From assembly GCA_905236195.1 (NCBI GenBank), contig CAJOOX010000216.1, positions 1-6,534 on the forward strand: a stretch of 6,534 bases of DNA, in the 5' to 3' direction. How positions within the stretch are numbered: position 1 is the stretch's first letter; the number at the start of each line of letters is the position of its first letter. This DNA is from an uncultured Bacteroidales bacterium. GTDB lineage: Bacteria; Bacteroidota; Bacteroidia; Bacteroidales; UBA3663. A program made the translations under genes and the position numbers. The notes beneath the pieces are model-generated. The model saw only the letters and a list, made by a program, of their open reading frames with translations, made no database searches and was not told the origin of the DNA. Positions 6,225-6,534 of the stretch are shown here, piece by piece.

Positions 6225-6376
6225 CGGTATGTGTTCTTTTTTGCATTTATGCGTCCAAATTATAATAAATTGCACCAAAATTTCCGATTTGCGCGGTCTG
6301 AAAGGGTAAAATTTGGATCCAGGAAGCTCATACCGGACAAGTTAACGGTTATGTTTACCCATATATAATGATAATG
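6225..6376. other. AT-rich intergenic stretch with no recognised feature
   Basis: Together with the gpx leader and promoter this makes a gene-free gap of more than 300 bases. I see only AT-rich sequence with loose inverted similarity, for example ACCAAAATTT and AAAATTTGG. The last bases before the repeat array, ATGATAATG (6368-6376), match the tail of a repeat unit, so the array may begin with a partial copy here. Confidence 0.5.
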
Positions 6377-6454
6377 AACGTTTTCGTTAAGCCAGATGAC
6401 CAATCTTCAAACTCGCTTGAAGATTGGCATGGCGAGAAAATGAGCATGATAATG
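6377..6454 (+). repeat. 78-base palindromic repeat, array unit 1
   Basis: First complete unit of a head-to-tail array, from AACGTTTTCGTTAAGCC to GCATGATAATG. Its centre is a perfect 11-base inverted repeat, CCAATCTTCAA (6400-6410) and TTGAAGATTGG (6417-6427), around a 6-base loop. Outer arms extend it: GCCA (6391-6394) with TGGC (6430-6433), and TTTTC (6381-6385) with GAAAA (6436-6440). It differs from unit 2 by three substitutions and a one-base indel. Confidence 0.93.
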
Positions 6455-6531
6455 AACGTTTTCGTTAAGCCAGAAGACCAATCTCAAGCTCGCTTGAAGA
6501 TTGGCATGGCGAGAAAATGAGCATAATAATG
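6455..6531 (+). repeat. 77-base palindromic repeat, array unit 2
   Basis: Second complete unit, one base shorter than the first in the left arm of the hairpin. The stem is kept with a single bulged A: CCAATCT (6478-6484) pairs with AGATTGG (6498-6504), and CAAGC with GCTTG. A third unit begins with AAC at 6532-6534 and is cut by the window edge, so the true copy number is unknown. Confidence 0.93.
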
Positions 6532-6534
6532 AAC

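Noticed and set aside
6368..6520. 50-codon open frame across the repeat array with a 26-residue period
   Set aside because: The period arises because unit 1 is 78 bases. Unit 2 is 77 bases and breaks the frame, so the units are not selected as coding repeats.
6377..6534. CRISPR array
   Set aside because: The whole 77-78 base unit is repeated with no variable spacers, and no cas gene is seen.
6377..6534. Integron attC sites, because each unit contains GTTAAGC, matching GTTRRRY
   Set aside because: No matching RYYYAAC partner is found at the other end of the hairpin, the elaA junction is not at the expected G/TT point, and no cassettes lie between units.

Overview
The window looks like a chromosomal segment from a Bacteroidota species, probably of the order Bacteroidales. 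The evidence is one strong promoter of the Bacteroides type (TATCTTTG with TTG 20 bases upstream), A-rich leaders without clear Shine-Dalgarno sites, moderately GC-rich genes between AT-rich gaps, and protein families typical of gut Bacteroidales. I cannot name the genus from sequence alone.

Layout. The only + strand gene is trpA (24-797), the tryptophan synthase alpha chain and probably the last gene of a trp operon that begins outside the window. A 217-base convergent gap with a strong hairpin follows. Every other gene is on the - strand. In transcription order from the right these are a thioredoxin-type glutathione peroxidase (6057-5512), a broken elaA acetyltransferase (about 5481-4973), a secreted cinnamoyl-esterase-like alpha/beta hydrolase (4913-4068), a nitroreductase (4030-3527), two GNAT acetyltransferases (3453-2890 and 2868-2404), a maltose/galactoside-type O-acetyltransferase (2407-1841) and, after a 130-base gap, a flavodoxin-like lipoprotein (1710-1015). 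Gaps from gpx to the O-acetyltransferase are short (an ATGA overlap up to about 75 bases), and the only convincing promoter lies upstream of gpx, so this could be one transcript. The theme is peroxide or redox handling plus small-molecule hydrolysis, reduction and acetylation. That is a functional impression, not a known pathway.

Main discovery. A 77-78 base repeat with a conserved nested hairpin occurs three times. Two complete copies and the first bases of a third are head-to-tail at the right edge (6377-6534), and the array runs off the window. A third full copy (5068-5144, opposite orientation) sits inside elaA, flanked by a 7-base direct repeat AACGCTT. Removing exactly 77 bases joins the elaA reading frame into a normal ElaA C-terminus ending in a family-typical EGIPHVRM segment, and its stop lies 60 bases before the hydrolase start. 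This is direct evidence that the small palindromic unit has moved or been copied into a gene. The unit encodes no protein of its own. elaA also lacks a recognisable start codon after the gpx stop, so it appears doubly damaged.

The gpx leader (about 125 bases) is rich in inverted repeats and may be a structured 5' UTR. The rest of the upstream gap (6225-6376) holds nothing I recognise.
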